From NCBI RefSeq assembly GCF_009727055.1, contig NC_052359.1:19037068-19101067 (forward strand): a DNA stretch of 64,000 nt. The letters run 5' to 3'. The DNA comes from Benincasa hispida (lineage: Eukaryota; Streptophyta; Magnoliopsida; Cucurbitales; Cucurbitaceae). Made by a program: the position numbers and the translations under genes. Positions 34,337 to 46,061 of the stretch are shown here, one piece after another (the stretch's first letter is position 1; every line of letters starts with the position of its first letter). The notes under the pieces were generated by a model. It was not told the DNA's origin and made no database searches. It worked only from the letters and a program-made list of their open reading frames with translations.

Positions 34337-36326
34337 TGTTGGGTTGTATGTCCTAAAACTCACAGTTTGTTGAGTAAACATTTTTTATTATCAATAAAAA
34401 CGTTATTTAAAATTTCTTTAATAAAGTTGTTATTGAATTTGTAAATTACACTTGTAAAGACTAAATTCAATAAACTAAAATCCATAACTATTATATGAAT
34501 ACTTGAACTTTATGTGGAGATATAAAGTAGATCAGTTCGAGTAAATAGTCCAAATGATCTATAGTATACAAATATGGTTGGGTACCTTATTCTGGTAACA
34601 TTATCAGATGTGGCCCACTCTGTAGTTGTTACAATTTTTTGTAAGGTGCTACAAACAAAGTGATCCTGGTTCATTCATGTATTGACATGAGGAATTGGAG
34701 CATCTTATGCAATGAGTTTTCATAAGATCGAACCAAGAAATAAGTCACTCTTACTTTATAACGTTGTTTACTATTTAAGATTGGCTATTTTGCTTAGATA
34801 ACCTAGGTAACTCGATCTTAATCATAAGCTAACTATGAACTCCTATTTATTCGGGATTATCCTTTGATCTGCATAGGTGAGAGTAGTACAATATCACTGC
34901 TCAATAAGTCTCCCATTTTGGGCATAAGATCGAATAGATAGCTAGAGACATAGTTCTGCAAGATGGAATTCACGCTTACCTAATTTAAAGGATAGGAAGA
35001 AGATTATTCTCTTAAGTGCTAAATTCAGGTCTTGAACAAAGGGCCCCACCCTCTCATTGGCCCGAGAGGAATCTGGTTTAGTGATTGGATCACAAATCAA
35101 TTGTTCATTAGCGAATCAATAGAACTTAAGAAGCAAGACGTTATTTCGGGTGTAAAAAAACATTTGACCTAGACATTATTTCGAACAACCTGTGAAGGAT
35201 CGACTTACTGATTATGGTTAAATCAAGTGGACACAAATATATCTACAGTGAGGAGAGTGCAACTATCGAGCTATAGTGGTGTGACTCGATAGTTAACGAA
35301 TATTGATTAATTCGATCTAAAGAGTTTTAGCCAATTAATCTCAAATCGTTGGAGCTTGTGATCTGTATGTCCATAAGGTCCCTTTACTAGCTCGTAAAAC
35401 ATGAACATCTTGAATTGGTAAATTGAATGAATTTGGAATGATATCAATTTGAAGTTTTCAATTTGAAATATTCAAAATGAATTTAGGGTTTGAATTTGAA
35501 TAGTTCCAATTCAAATTATGGTTTGTATAATTATATTCAATATAATTAATTAACGTTTAATTTGTCGAAATTAAATGAAATTGGAGAGTTTAAAATATTT
35601 AAATATTGATTACATGAATAGAATTCATGTTTAAATATTAGGTGTATGATTAATTTAATATTTGATAGTAAATTATTATATAGTTAATTAAATATGTTTG
35701 ATTAATTAAAATCAAATTAATTTTTATTTTTTTATTCAATTTGAGAAATTGAATTTTTGAAATTTTGAAATTAATTAATTTTGAATTAATTATATAAGTT
35801 TTAGTTAATTTGAAATTAATTAAAATAAGAATTTAAAATGAAAATTATATTGTTAGTGGAAATATAAAAAATTTATCAAAAGGGAGGTGTTTCTTCACTT
35901 TTAAACCACCTATCCCACTTAATGTTGTCCAATTGAAGTGGCATTGCAAGCGCTTGCATGAAGATGATACATAAAACTCTCAAAATTTGTTGAAGAAAAA
36001 GAGAGAGAACTGGAGAAAGTTTTTCGCTGAGTTATTCTCCTTCACCTGAAACCCATTCTATTCCCTTCACAAATTCACTTCAATCTTGAGTTTCACCACT
36101 CAAATTCAAGGCTGAGAATAGTAGAGAAGATTTCTTGGTGGTTCACTGAAGAGTTGGAGCTGAGAATTCGTGAAGAGCAGCTTGGATTGGAGGAATTCTT
36201 CAAAGGAATGTGTTTCTTGAAACCATCTTAATACCCTATGAACATGCTTATTTTGATGTCAAAATTAAGGAATTAGAATGTTTAATGATTCTGTTTTCTT
36301 CCACTACTTGTTTATGTATTCCAACA
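34337..36326 (+). repeat. Copia-type LTR, apparently solo
   Basis: The sequence runs from TGTTGGGTTGTATGTCC to TTCCAACA, with terminal TGTTGG/CCAACA inverted repeats. It is about 2.0 kb, interrupts the integrase fragment, and has flanks CTCAT (34332-34336) and CTCTT (36327-36331) that may be a decayed target duplication. Its interior has the block order shared by the copia LTRs here (TACAAAGTG..., GGTGAGAGTAG, GGAATTCACGCTTACC, GGCCCGAGAGGA). No primer site or coding follows it. Confidence 0.75.
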
Positions 36327-37480
36327 CTCTTGTCCTAAATTTCGTAGTTTGTAAACTTGTAAACATTATTATTTATTAATAAAATAAAGTATTTTAATCA
36401 TTTATTAGTCTTGCATAACTTAATCTAATAAACTCAGGTCCATGGTTATTTAATGTAACTTGAACAATATGTGGTAGACATACAGTTGGATCGTATTCAA
36501 GTAATAACCTAAAAGGTCTATAATATATGGATAAGCTTGGGTACCCTATCCTGGTAACACTACGGATACGACTCACTTTGTAAATGTTACAAGTGCTATA
36601 AATGTTACAAACATTGATTCAAGTCGTTCATGTAATAGACATGCGAATGGGCTATCTTATACAAAGAGTTTGTATAAGACCAGATCACAAAATAATTAAT
36701 CTTTCACTGTAACACCGTTGATTGAAAAGGTTAATATTTCATAGGGCGATTGTAGGTAACTCAATCTCAATCCTCGATGAGTTATGAATTCTTGCCTATG
36801 AGGGACTGTCATTTGATTTGTATGGGTGAGAGTGACCCAAGTCGCTAACTCAATATGCCTACCATTTTGGGAGCATGACCGAGTAGGGAGCTAGAAACAT
36901 AACTATACGAGATGAAATTTACTCATTCCTATCTTAGGGAAAATAAAGAAGCTTTCCCTTAAATGTTGGCTTTGTCTTGAACAATGAGGCACCTTCCCTC
37001 TCATTAGCTCGAGAGGGATTTTGTTTGTGGGAGAACCATAAACAAGTTGTTCATTAGAGAATTAGTGGCACTTAAGGAACTAGAGGTAATTACAGGGGTA
37101 AAATGATAATTTGACCCAACTGTAATTACAAATGACTTGTGAAGAATTCACTTACCAGTAACGATTATATCCATGGACATAGAAATAAATCTACAGTGTG
37201 AAGAGTGTATCTATGAGTTTTTAGTGGAGTCACTCGCAATTAATGAATGTTGATTAATTTAATTAAAGAGTTTAATTAATTAATATTGTATCATTGAAGC
37301 TTCTAATAGGTAGGTCTATTAGGCCTCCCTGCTAGTTCACTAAGGGTAAAAATAGAATTGTTAAAGTTTTAGATGAATATGAATTGTTCAAATTATTTAG
37401 GAAATATAATTATATATGATACAATTAATATAATGTATATGGATATATTATATTATAAAGTTACTTTTGAATTAATATAA
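36327..37480 (+). repeat. Second copia-type LTR fragment, directly abutting
   Basis: From GTCCTAAATTTCG onward this repeats the block order of 34347-35700, including ATGGTTATTTAATGTAAC, GAGTTTGTATAAGACC, GGTGAGAGTGACCC and GCTCGAGAGGGA. It lacks the first ~11 bp of the LTR and loses similarity in AT-rich DNA at about 37480. The order of the two LTRs looks like a former tandem or nested insertion. Confidence 0.65.
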
Positions 37481-38318
37481 TGTATGTTGTTTTTTTTTTT
37501 AAAACTTGGTTTAAAATGTTTTTTGAAAATTAAAAATGATAAGAAATCAATTAATTTTCACAAACTTAAAACAAAAGTTAAATATTATCATACGAGAATA
37601 AAGCAATTTAATAATAAAGTTAGGTTGGTTTCAATTATACTCTTGGAATTTGGAAAGTTTCAATTAATTCTTAAAGTTTGAAATTTTGTTTTGTCATAAC
37701 AACATTTGAAGACTTATGTTGTTAAAAAAATTTTGGTATACTTTTGTGTTACTTAAATGAACAAATTTAAATACATATTAAGAAATAAATTTAAAGTTTA
37801 GAGTTAGCGAAAAATTACAAATAAATAACAAAAAAGAGAGAGATGACAAAAGGTATAGTTCACGACACATCTTTTTTCAACTTTTTTTCTTTCACATAAG
37901 GACGACAAATTAATTCATGGACATTTTAAACCTATTTCTCAAAATTTAAAAACCAAAAAAGTACATTTCTAAATGTACCGATTATTGAAGCTCAGGAACC
38001 AATGTATTTTTTACTTTTATTTTTCATGTAAATTTTACTTCTGAAATATAATATTTTAAAAGGTAAGAATCAATTCAAAATTGAATCTAATTATAAAAAA
38101 AAAAAATAGTTTTTCATCGAAAGTAATTATATATTTCTAACTTTTTTTAGAAGAATTATATGATATTTCATCAGAAAAAAGAAAGGAAAAGAATGGACGT
38201 GTTATACTTAGAATGAAATTAAAACGGGCCTGACATTTGAAAATTGAAGTGGAAATGTGGGCTGAAAACGACCATTTATCCCCCTTAGCAAACCAAACGA
38301 CGTCGTATGAATAATGTT

Positions 38319-38390
38319 GCTATGCGATCAACATGAATCAAATACGCGACCTTTAGATCTTCTGTCTGACGTTCTCCCAATTAAACTATA
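38319..38390 (-). pseudogene. Degenerate tRNA-Phe copy
   Basis: The stretch ACGCGACC followed by AGATCTTC and GTCTGAC and TCTCCCAA matches, with about a dozen changes, the anticodon arm, D-arm and T-arm of the intact tRNA-Phe at 41549-41621, in the same orientation. The acceptor stem is destroyed at both ends, so no cloverleaf can form. A copy of the palindrome ACGACGTCGT lies just left of it (38297-38306), as it does left of the intact gene (41503-41513). The remnant may therefore derive from a duplication that included the flank. Confidence 0.7.
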
Positions 38391-38886
38391 CTATTTAATA
38401 GTATGTTAATAAGCTTTCTGGTTTCTAAAACTAAGCAGATCAATGCACAACCTTTCTGTCCCCTTTTCCAGTTTCCAATTCGTATTTTGGTTTCTTATTT
38501 TCTTGTTTCGTACTTTTTATTTCACTTTTTAAGAATTAAAAACATGAATATATTTGATAATTATTTTTATTTCATGTTTATTTAAAAAAAAAAAACAAAA
38601 ACATAATTTTGTTTGAATATTATTTTTGGTTTTTTTAAATAATAAATCGAATATAAAGAGTGTCATACTATACATTGAAAAAAAATAAAAAATTTATATC
38701 ACTAATACAATGATGCACAATAAAAAAAAAAATTGAATCTATCATTCATATGTTGTCCAAATTTGATTGACAATGTCATCTCTAACTTGAGTCATTAATC
38801 TTAAATTATTTCAATCCTGCAAATTATTTGACAAATTGTATATATCCTCGACGATCATTAATTCATTGTTAAAGTCATTAAATATA

Positions 38887-39162
38887 GGGGATTTTCAAAA
38901 ATAGAAAAGTAAGGGGAAACTATTTACACAAAATAGTAAAATTTTGATCTTCTTCGATAAAGGCAAATGGAAATCTATCAGTGTCTATCAAGTGATAAAA
39001 ATTGATAGAAGTCTATTAGTACTATAAACTGCTAGAAGTCTATCACTGATAAACACTGATAGAAGTCTATTAATGTCTATCAGTGTCTTTCAGTGTTCTT
39101 TTTTTTTTTTTGCTATTTCTGTAAATAGTTTGACATTTTTTCTATCTGTGAAAATTTTTTCC
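38887..39162. mobile_element. MITE, Mutator-like, copy 1
   Basis: The element has about 50-bp imperfect terminal inverted repeats. The left end reads GGGGATTTTCAAAAATAGAA then AACTATTTACA; the right end, reversed, reads GGAAAAAATTTTCACAGATA then AACTATTTACA. The flanks repeat TAAATATA (38879-38886 and 39163-39170). The interior is a run of degenerate GATAGAAGTCTAT units. No coding capacity. A second copy is at 47976-48131. Confidence 0.8.
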
Positions 39163-39483
39163 TAAATATATCATTTTGACAATCATTCGATCTAATGTAG
39201 TTGTGAATCCTATAACATATCATTCATATATACTTTTGTATGTTGATTGAAGAGGGATGCATTTGTTTAAGGATAGTAAATTGAGCCTTCAACACCCGAA
39301 AATTACATTTAATAACATTTCTTAGTGAACAATGTCGATAATAATAAGACACTTCTTCTCTACCTTGAAGATGATGTCGCCCTTCTCTACAATTTCATAG
39401 AGGATATTTTTAGCTATGAAATGATGCTAAAATTTCAAATATAATTGAATATCCACTATCAACAACATAGTAAAACAAATGTA

Positions 39484-39526
<43 letters not shown>
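39484..39526. repeat. (TG)n(TA)n microsatellite
   Basis: A short TG run followed by about 16 TA units. Confidence 0.9.
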
Positions 39527-39531
<5 letters not shown>

Positions 39532-41548
39532 GAAGTGAAATGTTGAATTAAAATAATGAAAATACATAACCATACGTCTCTTTTGGTCTCAAGATGCATG
39601 ATAGTTGATACATTCGATTATCATCTTTTTAGCTCCATTATCTAGGGAAAACAAAGAGGGGAAAAAAAGTTCTAACTAAACCAACAAAATGCCCAACAAT
39701 CTGAACAATTTGAACAATCTCCAACAGAAATAGTTCAAAGAACACATGTTACTGAAATCTTCCAGAAAAAATAAATTTTTAAATGAAAACGTTAATGAAA
39801 TAAAATTTTATGTTTCTAAAAGAAAAATACTTAGTGCATATCGATCAGTACCTATTTTGTATATCTCACGAAATTGTTCAATCATAATTTGTCATGTGAC
39901 AAATTCTTTTTCTTTTTTTTATAAATATTTTATTTTTTTGTGGTGTGAATGATGAGAGTGATGTATAAAGATGGATGTACCTTAGGATGCACACAAGTAT
40001 TATCCTTTCTAAATTGATATCTATAAAGTAGTTTATATAAAGTTATACAAAGTAATATTAATGTATTGGTTAATTTAGTCCCGTCTCATAACTATTTGGT
40101 TTCTAGAAATTAAGTATATGTATATTATTTTCACATATAATTTTTTTTGTTTTTGTTATCTACCATTTAAAAGCTTTCCAAAATTTAAGTCCAACTTTTA
40201 AACTAAAGAAAAGTAGTTTGAAAGGTAAAAAATTAAAATATTTATTTAAGGAACATGAAAATCATAGTAAATAAAATGCCAAGAAACAAAGACATTTTAG
40301 AAAACTAGAAAAAATTGTTATCATATCAAATCACTTTTGGTTTTAAAAAAGGTTTCTTAGATGACTTCTCCATTTTCATCCTTATTCTCTATTTTATTCT
40401 TCATATCTACAAAAATTTCTTCATTTATTTTCATTGAGAACATGACGAGGATCTTATACAAAGAAAAAATTCACAGAGTCCATGTAATATGCGAAAAATC
40501 TCTCTATTATATATTTTTTTAAAAGTTAATTAACTTATCTACCACTATTGAAAAGTTTTAATCGAATAGCTAAATTTTTACTATTTTTTATATAGTTAAT
40601 TCTATATAAACAAATTGAATTTACAGTGAAATTGCTTAAATTTTTTTAGAAAGAAATAATTACCTACCAAATTATTCATATATATATATATATATACTAA
40701 TCTAAATTTAAATATTCAAAATATTTATTATCTTCGCCGTTAGACAATAAAATTGAATTTTAATATAAATTTATATAATAATCCTACTACTACTAATAAT
40801 ATTTCTATTTATTATAATAATAAAAATTTGAAAAGAAGCAAATAGGGCCGAGGCTCATCCTCGTCTCCATTTAACTTACGGAGAATTTTTGTCCCCCATT
40901 TCCGGTCTAAACGAAAAATCTTATAGGAAAATAGACATCTCTAGTTATGGGAAAAATTTTTACATCCCCATTCTGTACTTACATCTTTTAATAATTTGTA
41001 TTTTTGTTATTCATTACAATTATTCAAGTTGAAGTGGTGAATCTTTTCGTTTATAAGTGTAATTTTAGACCATAAAATATGAAACATCACAATCTAATGG
41101 TGAGGTATGTTAAACAACTGTCACTTTGTCTCGTTTAAATTATTTAGGTTGAAATGGTTATGCTAAATAATAGTTTTTTAAAAAAAAGCAAAAATACCTC
41201 TTAAAAACAAAATAAAAATGCATCATTTATATAATTATTTGCCAACTAAGAGCACTTTGATTTAACATTAATGTAATTTCAAGCATCCTATTCAAATTAA
41301 GTGCTTAAAATGAAAAGTAGGCAATATTTCGTGACAAGAAAATGGCTAGTTTTTAATTATTATATTGTATTGTTAAATTATTATTCAAACTCAGTATACG
41401 AACACTATGTTAATGGGCTGGCTTATATATTTCAAGTGGACGGACACCATTACCCTGGCCCATATTCCTTCACTAGTTTTCATTGGCCAATCATAGCGTG
41501 AAACGACGTCGTTTTGCTGGAATGAGAATAACAAGAAAAGGAATTTAT

Positions 41549-41573
41549 TGCGGTGAGCGTGGATCGAACACGC

Positions 41574-41616
<43 letters not shown>

Positions 41617-41621
41617 CCCGC
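41549..41621 (-). tRNA. tRNA-Phe (GAA)
   Basis: Read on the minus strand, the 73 nt start GCGGGGATAGCTCAGTTGGG and end CGATCCACGCTCACCGCA. The acceptor stem GCGGGGA pairs with the 3' end with the usual mismatches of this tRNA. The anticodon GAA falls at position 34-36 (41586-41588). Intact internal A box (TAGCTCAGTTGG) and B box (GTTCGATCC) serve as the Pol III promoter. There is no intron, and CCA is not encoded, as is normal in eukaryotes. A T-rich stretch lies a little downstream. The sequence matches the conserved nuclear plant tRNA-Phe. Confidence 0.96.
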
Positions 41622-41882
41622 TTATTGCTTGTATTATAACAACGATAACACAAAGTAGTTCTTTTATTTTTGGAAAAATTAGAAAAGTCATTAACTCTGA
41701 ATTTCAACCTCATTTTGTTTCTGTAAGGGACCGGGAGGAGCCACCGGATAACGAGCCAGCCATATACGGAACATCAGTGAGACACCCATCTCACTCTCGC
41801 TCACACCAGATAATCCATCATGAATTTCTTCTTCACCATTGAGATTTCAAAACCTGCTTCCTAATTCTCGCTTCAATCCCAA

Positions 41883-44380
41883 ATGACAAGTTTCATCAGA
41901 TTCTCTACCTTGAACATACTACACGACAGTTTCTGCAACAAACCCACCAAATTTAATCCTCTTCCGGCTCCGAAGGTCGCTTCCTGGGATCGAAATGGGT
42001 TCCGTTTGAGGGTTTATGGAAGGAGATTGTCGTTTCTGGATGTGTGTCGGGGTAACGTACGGGTTTTTGGAAAACATGGAGGGTCTAAGGGAAAGAGAGG
42101 GCTAATTGTAGCAAGGTTTAATCAGGGTTTTGGGTTTAACGGTGGCGGCGGCGGCGGTGGAGGCGGAGACGATGGAGCAACTGCGAGGCTTCTGGGTAAT
42201 ATTGCTTTGGCTGTTGGGTTAACCTACCTTTCGGTAACAGGGCAGCTTGGCTGGGTTTTGGATGCGATTGTTTCCATTTGGGTCTGTATGCTTCTTCTCT
42301 CTCTCTCTCTCTCTCTCTGTCTGCTTTTGATTCTCAAAGTTTAAGATCTGTTTTTTCTCTTTGGAAAATGGGGTGAATGTGCTTGATTCGTTGCTCCTTG
42401 CTTGTATTATGCAGTTTTAGTTACATTTAATGATTATTGAGACTTCCCTGTGAACATTTTAATGCCACTTTACTTTTACTTCCATTGTGCTCTGTGTTTT
42501 AATTTAACTGGTAATATCACTCTGGGTTCAATGTTCATGTGGCCATTGAAAGTTTGAGATAATACGAGGTTCTATCTTAAAATTAATCGATAATAAGAGG
42601 AGTGAGTAGCTCATCTATCTTATTGAGATTGTGAGACCCCTTGATTTTATCAATGTGAGATCCTCAACAAACTCTCTAGAATGGTGCTTCTTTAGGTTAC
42701 TATACTTGGATCGAAAATTTAAGTTTGAGCTTTATAGTATCTGACACCACGTCAAATCACTAATTTACTCAAAAGCTTAAGCTAATGAATTTTAGTATAA
42801 TTTAATTATATCAACCTAATCCTGTAGTTGCCAACCTTATAGTTTAAATGCCAGTTTTCAGGGCAGTTAGCCCGGTCCGTAGATGCAGTGCTGAGGTCGC
42901 ACTTCTCTTTATGAGTCTGTCCACATTCTAGGAGGCCGATGATATAAAACGGAGATCACCTACTACGGAAGTGCCCGTCCCATTGAACTTGCCCGCTCCA
43001 AATTTGGTTGAGAAGAAGGGCTTACCTCACTCACTTGGAAAGGTGAGCCGATAGGCGAATAAGATGCCGATAGGCTCAGAGGATGAAGGAGTAACCCTTT
43101 TAACAGTTGTCGGAGTTGATTCTGATTGTGGATTTCTTGATGTTCTCACATAAACAAGATCGGATTTTTCCTTTTAGGTGTTATGGAAGTGGAAGAGCAG
43201 CTTTTCCACCTTATACTAGAGGGTATTTCTTTGATAGGTGTGTAGAGTAATAGAAGAACTCTTATGGGTGTATGCTATGCTATAAAGTTGATTGAGAGTG
43301 TGGCTCACTTCAGCCCCTCCCTTTAGGTATATGCTGTGAAGTTAATCCGTGATTATAATTATATGTTAACCTTGTTCATTAACAATAGGAGCTCCTTTCT
43401 GTAGTTTTGTTTTGTTTTTTGATGAATCTGTCATCTTGGATTTGCTTCTGCTGACCCAGGCTTGAAACTGGTTTCTAATCGGGAAAAAAAGTGCGTTTGT
43501 AGCTCTATTTTGTTTGCATTCAAGGACTGAAGATGAATTCCTTTCTCTTTTACCTTTTAGAGCTCTGGTTTGATCTGTTAACATGTATGCTTATTCAGCT
43601 TGTTGCAGTTCTTGTACCAATTGTTGGAGTGGCCGCTTTTATATGGTGGGCAGGACGAGATATAGTTCAAAGCACTGTTAGTCCTTATTATATCTTTTGC
43701 ATTTTCAATCTCAAATCTTCAGCTTATGTAACTTCTAACTAACATATTCTCACTTCTTGTCTTGCATTTGCAGTGCCCTAATTGTGGAAACGAATTTCAA
43801 ATTTTCAAGTAAGTGATCTTGAAAGAACACGATCAGATTCGTTTTATACAATTTTCAAATGACGAACACACTTCATTTGCTTCCATATTGCAGATCAACA
43901 CTGAATGAAGAGCTGCAACTATGCCCTTTTTGTAGCCAACCTTTCTCTGGTAAACCCATAGTTCTTTTCCTGAGTTCTTATTGTTGTTGGATAGTAACCT
44001 GTTTTCAGCATTTTCCAACTAGTTTATCGTGGTTGGGTTTGCTTTTTTTCTTTTCCTTCTATGTAAGAACGTTGAGTACTTTCTGAGAGTAAACTTCTCT
44101 TCATTTGTCTCTATTAATTCTTCCTTTTCAAATTCAGTGGTGGATGACAAGTTTGTGAGGGACTCCGTTAAGTTCTCCAACAAAACTTCCTCCACCTTTG
44201 GACAAGCTTTCGGTGACTTTACTTCTCCCCAAAAAGGTAAAATTCTTGCTGGACCATGTCTCGCCCGACATGAAATATTTAACGTGCTCGAAACCGAACC
44301 ACCTCTTGTTGTTGATCGTAGGGAAGGAAACTTCTGGTGCAGTGGTTGACATAGAAGCAGAAGTAAAAGATGTGGACTGA
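41883..44380 (+). CDS. Plastid-targeted membrane protein with zinc ribbon (uncharacterised)
   Basis: Six exons are supported by splice sites and frame: 41883-42281, 43599-43676, 43774-43808, 43894-43949, 44138-44236 and 44322-44380, giving 241 residues and TGA at 44378. Residues 1 to about 75 are Ser/Arg/Lys-rich with few acids, like a chloroplast transit peptide. A run of nine Gly occupies 87-95. Two hydrophobic segments follow, about 103-131 and 134-150 (VPIVGVAAFIWW). After them a four-Cys ribbon uses C160, C163, C181 and C184 (CPNCGNEFQIF and CPFCSQPFS), which should bind zinc. The C-terminus is acidic. I do not know a function; a plastid-membrane role is inference. The exon 1/2 junction has an alternative (42285 to 43609) that also keeps the frame. 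The start is the first ATG after a plausible leader. Confidence 0.85.
42297..42319. repeat. (CT)n microsatellite in intron 1
   Basis: A run of CT repeats just after the first splice donor, inside the 1.3-kb first intron of the zinc-ribbon gene. An apparent open frame through it is intron read-through. Confidence 0.9.
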
Positions 44381-44729
44381 AGTCGTGTTGGTAAGTGATT
44401 GATTTAGTTGTCAGGCTGTAGTCTTAACTCTTAAGATACTTGAAGCATTCAAATAGCACGCTTATTCTTAAGAAGTGCTTGTGAACCATGGATTACAGAA
44501 AACATTCTTCAGAAGTACATCAAATTTAGGGAAAAAAGTCGGTTCAATTGGGTTTGCCAGATTGAATTAAGTTTTGACACTGGAAATATTTGTATACTTG
44601 TAACATGTTCTTCATGGCCAGAAATTTCCAATTCTGAAACACCTGTAGGAATTTGTGAAATGGTTTCACTTTGTATATTGATTTTGATACAATAAGTCTA
44701 AAGTACAATCATATCTACCCTCTGTAACT

Positions 44730-44735
44730 AATAAA
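44730..44735 (+). terminator. Likely polyadenylation signal
   Basis: AATAAA lies about 350 bp after the stop codon of the zinc-ribbon gene, in an otherwise gene-free, T-rich 3' flank. Confidence 0.45.
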
Positions 44736-44744
44736 AGACTGATG

Positions 44745-46061
44745 GACTATAACATACGCTCTAAGCTTGTTTGCTCGTTTTATTTGTATATACTTAAGGA
44801 TGCTGTCTTGAAAACCCGGGAGGCTTAGTGTTTTCCATCTCCAACTTTCTGTAGGAGAAAACAGAGGCAGGTTAGAGCAACCATGTCTAAGCCATTCAGC
44901 AATGATATGTAGAAAAAAAGAAAGGTCATGTTAGAGGATTTTACCGCCGAGAAACACGGACTAGCTCTTAAAGCTATTAATTATATCCAATCAATGTGGA
45001 TTTAACCCCTGAATTTTGTAGTTTACCTTTAAAATTACAAATTTAGTTCTAAACTTTTATTTTATTGAAATTTATAGATCTACTCAACAAAATTGAAGGT
45101 TTAGGGTTTCATTATACATACAATTTAAATTTATATCTTATCAATCAAGGAATTTTTAAATATCTCAAATTAGATACGAATCTATTGGATATGAAATGAA
45201 AAGTTTTAACACCAAATAGACACAAGTTAAAAAAAATTCTAACTGTAGTTTAACCTTTTAATATTTTAGAAAATAAACCAACAGGTTTTTAAAAAATTGG
45301 AAATTTCCAAAACTATCAGCACAGCACTAAGAATCCTGATAATAATTTTGTTTTGAAAATTAAGCTAAACACTTTTGACCTCTAGATTTCTTCGTTTTGT
45401 TGTCTACTTTTTATTAATGTTTTCAAACATCAAATCAAGTTTTGAAAACAAAAAGAAAAAGAAAGTCATTTCTTAAAACTTTTTTTTTGTGGGAAATTGG
45501 ACTAAAATCCAACATTTTTACTTGTAAAAAATGAAAAATATGGTAAGAAATTGAGAGGAAACAAACACAATTTTCAAAAACCAAAAACTAAGTTCAAATG
45601 GTTATCTAATGGGACTAAATTATTTAAATTATAAACTACTATACTGCGCACATATAAATAAATCTAAGTCAAACATGTGGATGATATAAGAATGGATAGT
45701 AACAAATAAAAAATTTATTGATCCATTGACAAGCAAACAAATCAGTGCAAGTATGGAATCTATGGAAGCCTATAAACTATTATTGATATAATTCTTCAGC
45801 AAAAATTAAATGATAGATATACAATCTACAAAATAATAATAATAATAATAATATATAAATAAATAAATAAATAAAGAGAATAAGAGATTTTTAATGTGGT
45901 TGTTTCTCAATTTGTGACTACCTTGGTGAAACTAATGGGTTACACACCAACACAACGACATTATCAATTCATAAAACTGAACCGGAGCAGCAAAACCCAC
46001 AATAAAGCAGCTCAATTACTTTTCGAAGCTAGTTTCCTTTTGGAAGGAAAAATTAATCATA
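44745..46061. other. Intergenic DNA between convergent genes
   Basis: AT-rich sequence without a supported gene. A compound (AAT)n(AAAT)n microsatellite sits at about 45834-45873. The right end is probably the 3' flank of the minus-strand gene. Confidence 0.6.

Larger units (their letters stand above)
37481..41500. other. AT-rich intergenic DNA
   Basis: No protein gene is supported. The stretch holds a tRNA-Phe remnant, one MITE and an AT microsatellite, listed separately. Short open frames here are low-complexity and lack homology or splice context that I can recognise. Confidence 0.6.

Noticed and set aside
41483..41842. 119-codon frame over the tRNA-Phe gene
   Set aside because: It runs antisense through the tRNA and into the leader of the zinc-ribbon gene; the peptide is a translated tRNA.
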